DNA of 5,430 bases from the NCBI GenBank assembly GCA_013329135.1, contig DUKU01000176.1, forward strand, positions 1 through 5,430, read 5' to 3'. A model generated the notes under the pieces. That model was given only the letters and a program-made list of their open reading frames with translations, was not told where the DNA came from and searched no databases. This document shows positions 1-5,430 of the stretch, piece by piece. Source of the stretch: Thermoplasmata archaeon. Its GTDB lineage: Archaea; Thermoplasmatota; Thermoplasmata; UBA10834. Both the position numbers and the translations under genes were made by a program. Numbering within the stretch: the first letter of the stretch is position 1; the number at the start of each line of letters is the position of its first letter.

Positions 1-1014
1 GGCGCGCAGCTCGGAATACTCATCAAGGACGCGGCCGCTCTGGAGAGGGCGAGGGACCTCACGACGGTCATACTGGACAAGACGGGCACACTCACGGAGG
101 GCGAGCCGAAGGTGGTCGCGATGCGGCTGGGCTCGGCCAAGAGTGAGAGGGACCTCCTGGCCGCCGCGGGGAGCGCGGAGAAGGGCTCGGAGCACGTCCT
201 GTCGAGGGCGGTCCTGACAGCTGCGGAGGCCGCCGGCGTGGACCTCGTGGCCCCGAACTCGTCGACAGTCTACCCGGGAGAGGGCGTCACGGCCAAGGTC
301 GCTGGCAAGGATGTCTCCGTGGGCAACCGCAGGATGCTGGACAGGCTGGGTGTCCCATTGGGCGCTCTGGAGGGAGACATGGACGCCCTCCAGGACCAGG
401 GCATGACAGTCATGGCATGCGTCGCAGACGGGAGACTCATGGGGCTGATAGGTGTCGCGGATACACTCAAGGCGGGTGCAAGGGAGGCTGTGGCCGACCT
501 CATGGCCATGGGCCTCAAGGTGGTGATGATGACCGGGGACAACGAGAGGACCGCGAGAGCCATATCCAACCAGGCCGGCATATCCGAGTTCAAGGCCCAG
601 GTGCTTCCCGCGGACAAGGCCGGGGCCGTCAGGGCGTTCCAGGAGAGCGGCGAGGTCGTCGCGATGGTCGGAGACGGCATCAACGACGCGCCAGCGCTGG
701 CCCAGGCGGACATCGGCATCGCGCTCGGGAGCGGCACGGACATCGCCCTCGAGTCGGGGAACATCGTCCTTGTAGGAGGGGACCTCAAAGGCGTCGCGTC
801 GGCCATCAAGCTCAGCCGGAGGACCTTCCGGAAGATCAGGGAGAACCTGTTCTGGGCCCTGTTCTACAATACCGCATCGATACCTATAGCCGCGGGCATC
901 CTCTACCCTTTCACGGACGGGCTCCTGAGTCCGATGATCGCGGCGGGGGCCATGGCGTTCAGCTCCGTCTCAGTCGTCACCAACGCCGCGCTCCTGCGAA
1001 GATTCGAACCATGA
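1..1014 (+). CDS. copA: Copper-transporting P1B-type ATPase, C-terminal part (5' end outside window)
   Basis: This is the last 337 residues of a heavy-metal P-type ATPase, which uses ATP to move Cu(I) (or Ag(I)) across the cytoplasmic membrane. Frame 1 is open from base 1. The phosphorylated Asp is in DKTGT (76-90), the nucleotide-binding domain has GEGV (277-288) and GN (322-327), and the P-domain has TGDN (532-543) and GDGINDAP (670-693). The last two membrane helices carry YN (865-870) and MxxSS (952-966), which in this family mark Cu(I) specificity. The metal-binding domains, the TM6 CPC motif and the TGE motif would lie upstream and cannot be checked. The usual SEHPL motif reads SEHVL here (187-201), so the HP dipeptide is HV. 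The C-terminus (ALLRRFEP) is where the family normally ends, so the gene is cut by the window edge and not broken. No copper regulator or chaperone gene is visible. Copper as substrate is a strong family inference; direction of transport (export is usual) is inferred. Confidence 0.95.
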   Translation, partial: GAQLGILIKDAAALERARDLTTVILDKTGTLTEGEPKVVAMRLGSAKSERDLLAAAGSAEKGSEHVLSRAVLTAAEAAGVDLVAPNSSTVYPGEGVTAKVAGKDVSVGNRRMLDRLGVPLGALEGDMDALQDQGMTVMACVADGRLMGLIGVADTLKAGAREAVADLMAMGLKVVMMTGDNERTARAISNQAGISEFKAQVLPADKAGAVRAFQESGEVVAMVGDGINDAPALAQADIGIALGSGTDIALESGNIVLVGGDLKGVASAIKLSRRTFRKIRENLFWALFYNTASIPIAAGILYPFTDGLLSPMIAAGAMAFSSVSVVTNAALLRRFEP

Positions 1015-1031
1015 ACACCGCCGGTGACGCA

Positions 1032-1045
1032 GAAAAGGTTATCTT
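1032..1045 (+). promoter_or_regulatory. Possible TATA-like promoter element for the coiled-coil gene
   Basis: GAAAAGGTTATCTT lies in the AT-richest part of the gap after copA. An A-rich stretch before a TTATC core resembles an archaeal BRE/TATA arrangement. It would place a transcription start near 1066 and leave a leader of about 100 bases. The match to TTTATA is weak, and the call rests mainly on local base composition. Confidence 0.25.
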
Positions 1046-1087
1046 CAGGCTACCCAATAACAACTGCAATCATCCAGGCGTGCGAGT

Positions 1088-1114
1088 GGCGCTCAGGGGC
1101 AAGCTCTGAGCACC
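1088..1114 (+). other. Small stem-loop between copA and the coiled-coil gene
   Basis: GCTCAG (1091-1096) pairs with CTGAGC (1106-1111) around a 9-base loop. After one mismatch, GG (1088-1089) can pair with CC (1113-1114). No T-tract follows, so it is not a convincing intrinsic terminator. It could be a leader structure of the downstream mRNA, or chance in GC-rich DNA. A smaller inverted repeat, CACCG-C-CGGTG, sits just after the copA stop at 1016-1026. Confidence 0.25.
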
Positions 1115-1150
1115 CGCAAGTCAATGACCAGACTACGACGTCCCCCGGTC

Positions 1151-1160
1151 GGAAGTGGTC
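1151..1160 (+). promoter_or_regulatory. Shine-Dalgarno site that fixes the start of the coiled-coil gene
   Basis: GGAAGTGGTC matches 8 of 10 bases of GGAGGTGATC, the complement of the conserved 16S rRNA 3' end. Its GGAAGT core ends 7 bases before the ATG at 1164, a normal spacing. It overlaps the in-frame GTG at 1155, so that upstream GTG is unlikely to be the start. Confidence 0.65.
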
Positions 1161-1163
1161 TTA

Positions 1164-3398
1164 ATGTTTGGCAAGAAGGTATTCAAGGGATTTCTGGTAG
1201 AGCCCGACGGCCGGCTTCTGAAGGAGTTCGTGTTCAGCACCAAGGGCGAGGTCAGCTACGACGAGGTGAAGAAGGCCACGGCTGGCAAGGGCGACCTTGC
1301 CACACTAGGAGCCTTCGAGGTCGGCAAGATGGTAGGCACCGTCGTCCGCGGCAAGAGGATGCACATGCTCCTGATAGGCAAGGACGTCGTCGAGGACGAG
1401 GATGTCGGGTTCGTCAAGGAGATGCTGAGCTCCGTCGAGGCGAGCTTCGAGGCGTCCCTGGAATCCAGGCTCGCGGCGGCCAAGGAGGCTGCAGAGAAGG
1501 CCAGGGAGGAGCAGGAACAGGCCAAGGAGGCGGTCAAGACGATGGAGGCCGAGAAGGCCTCGCACGTCCAGGAGATCGCCGAGCTGGACAACCTGAGGGG
1601 AGAGCTCGACAAGCTCAGGAAGGACACCGAGGAGTGGCAGAAGGAGCTCGAGGAGTTCGAGGCCGAGGTCTCAGAGAGGCACGGCCAGATCAACGAGAGG
1701 GTCACACTACTCCTGGAGAGGGAACAGAACCTGAACAGGAGCAGGCAGGCGTTCGAGGCGGCGACAGACGCGAAGCGCGGACTCATCAGGAACCTCCAGG
1801 AAGGAATCGCATCATCGGTGTCGGAGTACGAGACCGGGTTCTCCAAACTCGTGCAGCAGAAGCGGGACCTCGCGGAGAGCCAGGAGAAGCACAGGTCCGA
1901 GCTGGAGAGCTACCAGACCGAGAGAGTCGCATGGGAGAAAGAGGTCGAGGAGACCAAGGTCAGGCTCGCCAGCCTCGACAGGGACCGGAAGCAGCTCGAC
2001 TCCGACCGCGAGCAACTGGAATCCACGGACAGGGACCTGAAGGAGAGGCAAGACCGGCTGGAGGCGAGGAAGAGGGATCTCGATGGGACGATGTCGGCGC
2101 TCGAGAGCGAGAGGAGCGCATTCGAGTCCGAGCGTGAGACCCTGAGGACCGAGCTCGACTCGGTGGACCAGGAGCTGAAGAAGCGCGAGGACAACATCGT
2201 CGCCTCGGAGAACGAACTGAAAGTCAAGAAAGAGGAGATGCAGGCCGCCCTGACTGAGCTTGAGAGGCAGGGCAAGGAACTCGAGGACAAGGCGAACGGC
2301 ATCTCGGTAACGATCAATGGGCTGGACGAGCGCGAGAAGGCGCTCACGGTCGAGAAGGAGGAGCTCGAGCGGAGGCGGATACAGATGGACGCCAACGCCG
2401 AGACGCAGCAGGCGGAGCTGTCCTCGCTCATCGCGAAGATCGGACGGGACAACGAGGACCTGCAGAACCGGACGGCTGCGACGGAGGCGGGGGAGAGCGC
2501 CCTCGCCGGCCGCGAGGCGGCGATCACCGATTCTGAGCGCAAGGTCGAAGCGCTCCTCAGGGACCTGGACAAGCGCGAGAAGGATGTCCAGAGACGCGAG
2601 AACGTCCTCAAGGAGAGCCTGAGCGGTCATGAACAGGCGACCCAGACCCTTTCTGAGCAGGAGGCGGCGGCCGCGTCCAAGGAGCAGTCCCTGCAGGCCA
2701 GGGACGGTGAGCTGACCGAGCTCGGGGCCAAATTGGAGGCTCAGGCTCAGGAGCTCGCAGAGCTGAAGGCAGAGCTGGAGTCGACCCAGAAGAGCCATGA
2801 AAGCAAGGGCGCCGAGCTGTCCCAGCAGGAGTCGACCTTCGAGGAGAGGGAGAGGCTCATATCCGATGAGAAGGCGAGGCTCGACAAGGACAGGGCAGCG
2901 GCCGAGACGATGAAGGCCGAGCTCGAATCGAAGATGGAGGCCCTGGTCGCGCGTGAGAACGCCATGCAAGAAGAGGTCGCGGCCACAAGAGCCAAACTCG
3001 AGGAGGAGATGGCCCGCCTGGACGCCGAGAGGAAGCACACCGCCACGAAACTGGCCGAGGCCGACGCAAGGGCCGAGGAGCTCAGGGCCAAGGCCGAAGC
3101 GGTCGCCCAGGCAGACAAGGACCTCGAGGCGCGCGAGACGGCCTTCGCTGACAAGATGGCGGATATGGACAGGCGCAGGGAGAGCATGGCCGAGGAGATG
3201 GACAAGCTCGCCCTCGAGAAGACCAAGATAGACAAGATGCGCGACAACATCGAGAAGCGTCGGCAGGTCCAGCGCGAACAGGTCGACAGCATATCCGATA
3301 TCACGAAGAGGCTCGAGGAGATCCGTTCCCGGAGCAAGCGCAGGACGGACCAGGCAGGGGACGCGCAGGCTGCCCCGGCCGAGGAGAAGAAGGAGTGA
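1164..3398 (+). CDS. Long coiled-coil protein with a small N-terminal alpha/beta domain, function unknown
   Basis: I do not recognise a named family. From the ATG chosen for its Shine-Dalgarno the product is 744 residues; a GTG at 1155 would add three. Residues 1-75 look globular, with likely strands around GFLVEP, LLKEFVF, TVVRGK and MHMLLIG and a final helix, a pattern reminiscent of roadblock/longin-type domains (inference). From about residue 80 to 720 the chain is rich in Glu, Lys, Arg, Ala, Leu and Gln with heptad spacing; for example I454, V461, L468, V475 and L482 fall exactly seven apart. I see only two prolines, one near each end, and no cysteine, so the rod appears uninterrupted, with a maximum length near 95 nm if fully helical. 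The tail (about 725-744) is Ala/Pro/Glu/Lys-rich and probably disordered. There is no Walker motif, signal peptide or membrane helix, so it is not an intact SMC or Rad50 ATPase. A cytoplasmic scaffold, filament or tethering role is possible but unproven. Its stop abuts the convergent gene. Confidence 0.9.
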   Translation: MFGKKVFKGFLVEPDGRLLKEFVFSTKGEVSYDEVKKATAGKGDLATLGAFEVGKMVGTVVRGKRMHMLLIGKDVVEDEDVGFVKEMLSSVEASFEASLESRLAAAKEAAEKAREEQEQAKEAVKTMEAEKASHVQEIAELDNLRGELDKLRKDTEEWQKELEEFEAEVSERHGQINERVTLLLEREQNLNRSRQAFEAATDAKRGLIRNLQEGIASSVSEYETGFSKLVQQKRDLAESQEKHRSELESYQTERVAWEKEVEETKVRLASLDRDRKQLDSDREQLESTDRDLKERQDRLEARKRDLDGTMSALESERSAFESERETLRTELDSVDQELKKREDNIVASENELKVKKEEMQAALTELERQGKELEDKANGISVTINGLDEREKALTVEKEELERRRIQMDANAETQQAELSSLIAKIGRDNEDLQNRTAATEAGESALAGREAAITDSERKVEALLRDLDKREKDVQRRENVLKESLSGHEQATQTLSEQEAAAASKEQSLQARDGELTELGAKLEAQAQELAELKAELESTQKSHESKGAELSQQESTFEERERLISDEKARLDKDRAAAETMKAELESKMEALVARENAMQEEVAATRAKLEEEMARLDAERKHTATKLAEADARAEELRAKAEAVAQADKDLEARETAFADKMADMDRRRESMAEEMDKLALEKTKIDKMRDNIEKRRQVQREQVDSISDITKRLEEIRSRSKRRTDQAGDAQAAPAEEKKE

Positions 3399-4133
3399 TC
3401 AGGCAAGGTCCGGCCAGGTCTTGTCCAGAACCTTTGCGACATCTTCGAAAGGCCGTCTATAGAGCGGCCTCGCCCTTACCGACAGGCGCAGATGCTTCGT
3501 CACGAACGGCCTGACGCTCTCCATCGATTCCATGCCTGTGCACTCCTCGTACGCCTCCAGCATGCAGAAGCACAGGTCGAACTTGATCGGCGTGAAGAAC
3601 GGCTCGTTGCCCAGGATGGACGCAGCCATCTGTCCGAGGTCGTCCATGGGGTTTCCCGGGGCGGCGTCCTCGAGGTCCACCCCGAACACCTCGCCCTCGT
3701 GCATGATGAAGTTGTCCAGGACGGCATCCGACATCGCCATCGGCTTGCCGAAGCGGTCCATGGATTCGTGGAACCCTCCGAACCATCTGCCCAGGCCCTC
3801 CGCGGCGCGGGTGCTGAACATCGTGTTCACGAGCATGTCGCACGAATCCCCCGATATGTACTCCGTGACGAGGTAGTCCTTGTCCATGTACAGCGGATAG
3901 GGGACCGATAGGCCTGCCCTCTTCGCGAGCAGCATCGTCTCGAACTCCACCGGGGAAAGCCTGGACAGGGACCTCTTAACGACGACCGGCCTCACATCCG
4001 TCTCCACGAGCCAGACCCGGTTCCTGTAGCTCGGGACGAGCGAGGAACGCACCACGACGACGCGCTGGTTGAGGGCCTTCTTGAGGATATCCCACCCCGA
4101 GGCGTCCATGGTCGTGAGGTCCGAGAACATCAT
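3399..4133 (-). CDS. Small kinase-fold protein (APH/RIO-like phosphotransferase superfamily), substrate unknown
   Basis: The 244-residue product has the landmarks of a small protein-kinase-like or aminoglycoside-phosphotransferase-like fold. A VVVK strand holds the candidate ATP-binding Lys (K53), acidic residues E63/E65 lie in the next helix, and the hinge is LVTEYISG (about 88-95). The catalytic loop reads SDAVLDNF, with D136 and N141 spaced as in HGDxxxxN. The metal-binding segment is GVDLEDA (D153), followed by PGNPMDDLG, as in the IDFEDAxPGDPxxDL pattern of this superfamily. The usual His-Gly before the catalytic Asp is Met-Ser, and no classic glycine-rich loop is obvious. A substrate cannot be named: protein, sugar and small-molecule kinases share this fold. 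The frame stays open upstream to 4505, but that part overlaps the zinc-ribbon gene and has shadow-like Gly/Arg-rich composition, so I start at the first of two adjacent ATGs (4133; the other is at 4130). No clear Shine-Dalgarno precedes it; a leaderless start is possible. Confidence 0.85.
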   Translation of the reverse strand: MMFSDLTTMDASGWDILKKALNQRVVVVRSSLVPSYRNRVWLVETDVRPVVVKRSLSRLSPVEFETMLLAKRAGLSVPYPLYMDKDYLVTEYISGDSCDMLVNTMFSTRAAEGLGRWFGGFHESMDRFGKPMAMSDAVLDNFIMHEGEVFGVDLEDAAPGNPMDDLGQMAASILGNEPFFTPIKFDLCFCMLEAYEECTGMESMESVRPFVTKHLRLSVRARPLYRRPFEDVAKVLDKTWPDLA

Positions 4134-4153
4134 GCTGTCAACGAATTTCCGAC

Positions 4154-4161
4154 GATAAGAA
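4154..4161 (-). promoter_or_regulatory. Possible TATA-like element for the kinase-like gene
   Basis: On the - strand the gap before the kinase-like gene contains TTCTTATC, an AT-rich island in GC-rich DNA. Its centre lies about 26 bases before the ATG at 4133. That is the usual TATA-to-start distance for an archaeal leaderless transcript and fits the missing Shine-Dalgarno. The match to the TATA consensus is weak, and read-through from the upstream gene is equally possible. Confidence 0.25.
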
Positions 4162-4177
4162 CCCTTGGGCCCTGTGT

Positions 4178-5107
4178 TCAATACCCTGAACGCACACCCT
4201 TTCTGGAAGCGGGTGGCCCACCCTCGCGCCATGAGACCGAGTCCTGTCTCAGCAGATCCATGAGCTCCTTCGTTAGGCGGAGCGCCTCGTCGTGGTCGCC
4301 GGACTTCAGGCAGTGCATGGCGGCCTTCATGCGCAACAGGTACTCGGAAGCATCGTACCCAGCCACCTTGGCATCCATCAGGTGCTCCCTCGCCTTCGCG
4401 AGCTCGGACCTGACAAGCGCCGGTATGCTGGGAGCCATCGCCTCCTCCGTCTGCTGCGCCAGGGCGGAAACCAAGTTCCAGTTCCCCTCCCTGCACGCCT
4501 CCCACGCGCTGCTCATGAGCCTGCGGACCCTCGTGGTGTCCGTCCCCAGGGAGCTTACGTCCGAGATCTGGTGCTCTATCTCCTCGAGAAGCCGAGCGGA
4601 GCCCGCGAAACCCTTCATGGCCTCTTGGTACAGAAGTTCGCGCGCTCTTCCCCGGGTATTCAGCATGCCGAACACATCGAACTTCTCCGGCCTGATGGAC
4701 TCCTCGCGCTCCCGCGGCTTCGGGCTCTCGGGCGGCTCACTCGCTTCCGCGGCCTCTTCAACGGACGCCATCGGGCCATCGGCGAATATCGCGCCGCAGA
4801 ATGGACAGTACGGATCGGATTCCCTCACCATCATGTCGCACTCGGTGCATTGGAACTGCACGCCCTCGTCCGGAACGACCGCTGCAGGGTTCACCAGCTG
4901 GGGCGAAAGATGCGAGGCCTTGGGCTCGGTCATGCTTGGCTGCCCCACCGGAAGGACCATGTCGCCGGACACATCGCGTATCTTCAGCTCTGGGTCCCGC
5001 ACGATCCTCTGGAGGCGCCGCCTGCTGCTGTCGAGCGCCTGGCCGTTCCTGCCGGCGCCGGCCTCGGACCGGATCTTGAGGCTCTCCCGGTCACCGTTCT
5101 TGTGCAT
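4178..5107 (-). CDS. Zinc-ribbon protein with two C-terminal helical repeats, function unknown
   Basis: With the ATG at 5107 the product is 309 residues. Residues 1-80 are polar and basic with no recognised domain. A zinc ribbon follows: C87-x2-C90, ten residues, then C101-x2-C104, in the context CTEC and YCPFCGAIF, typical of rubredoxin-like knuckles that bind one zinc ion. An acidic, Pro/Glu-rich linker (about 112-140) joins it to an alpha-helical region (about 150-290). That region holds two similar units starting near 177 and 239, each with a Gly-x-Asp turn and a later Gly turn (EGNW and SGDH) between helices, like TPR-type hairpins. No membrane helix or signal peptide is seen, so it is probably cytoplasmic; protein or nucleic-acid binding is a guess from the architecture. 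An in-frame ATG at 5146 would add 13 residues, but GGAGTG sits 8 bases before the 5107 ATG and the TATA-like element points to transcription starting near 5139. The kinase-like gene follows after 44 bases, a possible operon. Confidence 0.85.
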   Translation of the reverse strand: MHKNGDRESLKIRSEAGAGRNGQALDSSRRRLQRIVRDPELKIRDVSGDMVLPVGQPSMTEPKASHLSPQLVNPAAVVPDEGVQFQCTECDMMVRESDPYCPFCGAIFADGPMASVEEAAEASEPPESPKPREREESIRPEKFDVFGMLNTRGRARELLYQEAMKGFAGSARLLEEIEHQISDVSSLGTDTTRVRRLMSSAWEACREGNWNLVSALAQQTEEAMAPSIPALVRSELAKAREHLMDAKVAGYDASEYLLRMKAAMHCLKSGDHDEALRLTKELMDLLRQDSVSWREGGPPASRKGVRSGY

Positions 5108-5115
5108 CTTGTTCG

Positions 5116-5121
5116 CACTCC
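5116..5121 (-). promoter_or_regulatory. Shine-Dalgarno site favouring the inner start of the zinc-ribbon gene
   Basis: On the - strand GGAGTG precedes the ATG at 5107 by 8 bases. It matches the GGAG of the canonical GGAGGT site. No comparable motif precedes the outer ATG at 5146, so the inner start is preferred. Confidence 0.5.
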
Positions 5122-5160
5122 GTGGTGCTAATCCTGCACGTATCATCTTGTCTGGACCGG

Positions 5161-5170
5161 GTATTTGAAA
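5161..5170 (-). promoter_or_regulatory. TATA-like promoter element for the zinc-ribbon gene
   Basis: On the - strand TTTCAAATAC is the most AT-rich stretch of the 104-base gap between the ligase stop and the zinc-ribbon start. An archaeal start about 26 bases downstream would fall near 5139, giving a leader of roughly 30 bases that contains the GGAGTG site. This suggests the zinc-ribbon gene can be transcribed independently of the ligase. It is a consensus-based guess. Confidence 0.35.
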
Positions 5171-5211
5171 CGTGTTCCTCGGCTATCAGCGGATGCAAGG
5201 ACCGGGGCCTC

Positions 5212-5430
5212 TCATCGCCTGCCGATGAGATCCAAGAATGCGTCCTCGTCCAAGACAGTCTTCTTGAGTTTCTTCGCCTTCTCCAGCTTGGACCCAGGGT
5301 CCTCCCCTGCGACCACGTAGTCCGTGGCCTTCGTCACGGATGAACCCACGCGGCCTCCCAAGGACTCCACGGCCGATCCCGCGTCGGTGCGCGACATGGA
5401 CTTCAGCTCACCGGTGAAAAGGAATGTCTT
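5212..5430 (-). CDS. ligA: BRCT-domain C-terminus of a probable NAD+-dependent DNA ligase (5' part outside window)
   Basis: The frame is open from the window edge and encodes the last 72 residues of a protein. They form nearly one whole BRCT domain: TFLFTGEL at the start, SRTDAGSAVESLGGRV with the conserved Gly-Gly turn, SVTKATDYVVAGEDPGSKL, then KAKKLKKTVLDEDAFLDLI before the stop. The AGEDPGSKLEKA block and the position of the domain at the very C-terminus are typical of bacterial-type LigA, which seals nicks during replication and repair using NAD+. The adenylation, OB-fold, zinc-finger and HhH domains would lie beyond the right edge, so the ligase assignment rests on the BRCT signature alone. 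A BRCT on another replication protein is the main alternative. The zinc-ribbon gene downstream has its own TATA-like element, and no clear terminator is visible between them. Confidence 0.8.
   Translation of the reverse strand, partial: KTFLFTGELKSMSRTDAGSAVESLGGRVGSSVTKATDYVVAGEDPGSKLEKAKKLKKTVLDEDAFLDLIGRR

Noticed and set aside
1024..1164. A 46-codon GTG-initiated frame ending in TAATG overlap with the coiled-coil ATG
   Set aside because: The overlap looks like translational coupling, but there is no Shine-Dalgarno, the Ser/Thr/Gln-rich composition is unlike the neighbouring genes, and it is simply the copA frame continued past its stop.
1812..3038. A 408-codon open frame on the - strand inside the coiled-coil gene
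   Set aside because: It lies opposite a strong heptad-patterned protein. Its Leu-rich, low-complexity product is what the reverse of Glu/Lys/Leu-rich GC-rich codons gives. No start signal or domain supports it.
1164..3398. The coiled-coil protein as an SMC, Rad50 or SbcC homologue
   Set aside because: No Walker A, Walker B or ABC signature, no hinge, and no head domain is visible at either end.
4134..4505. The upstream extension of the kinase-like frame to 368 residues
   Set aside because: It overlaps most of the helical region of the zinc-ribbon gene, and its Gly/Arg/Pro-rich composition is out of keeping with the kinase part. The kinase-fold signature starts after the ATG pair at 4133/4130.
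4260..5168. Long + strand frames opposite the zinc-ribbon gene
   Set aside because: They mirror a coding strand with a clear CxxC/CxxC ribbon and helical repeats. Their Ser/Arg-rich products show no motifs.
5171..5211. An intrinsic terminator after the ligase gene
   Set aside because: GGCCCCGG-type palindromic bases occur but form no stem with a following T-tract.

Overview
The window is high-GC DNA (above 60% G+C by eye) with dense coding and heavy use of AGG for arginine, alongside some ATA isoleucine codons. Together with short AT-rich TATA-like islands in the gaps, a Shine-Dalgarno close to GGAGGTGATC, and a kinase-like protein and zinc-ribbon/helical protein of archaeal style, this suggests an archaeon, perhaps a Thermoplasmata-type euryarchaeon. 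That assignment is inference; the C-terminus of a bacterial-type NAD+-dependent DNA ligase at the right edge keeps a bacterial host possible.

Layout: the left half is on the + strand. It begins inside a copper-transporting P1B-type ATPase (CopA-like; phosphorylation motif to C-terminus, 1-1014). A 149-base gap follows, with a weak TATA-like element and a small hairpin, and then a 744-residue coiled-coil protein (1164-3398) with a small N-terminal alpha/beta domain. The right half is on the - strand. Read in transcription order it has the BRCT-domain end of a LigA-like DNA ligase (5430-5212), a zinc-ribbon protein with two helical repeats (5107-4178), and a small kinase-fold protein (4133-3399). 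The coiled-coil and kinase genes converge with no spacer: their stop codons abut as TGA|TCA at 3396-3401.

How the genes relate: no single pathway is evident. CopA is a metal-homeostasis gene whose regulator or chaperone, if present, lies outside. The zinc-ribbon and kinase-like genes are co-directional, 44 bases apart, and could share a transcript, although each has its own TATA-like element. The least understood protein is the proline-poor coiled coil, which has no ATPase motifs, membrane segment or signal peptide. No RNA gene, CRISPR array, insertion sequence or attachment site was seen. The points most worth a second look are the coiled-coil protein, the HP-to-HV change in the CopA nucleotide-binding domain, the altered catalytic loop of the kinase-like protein, the internal duplication in the zinc-ribbon protein, and the ligase fragment.
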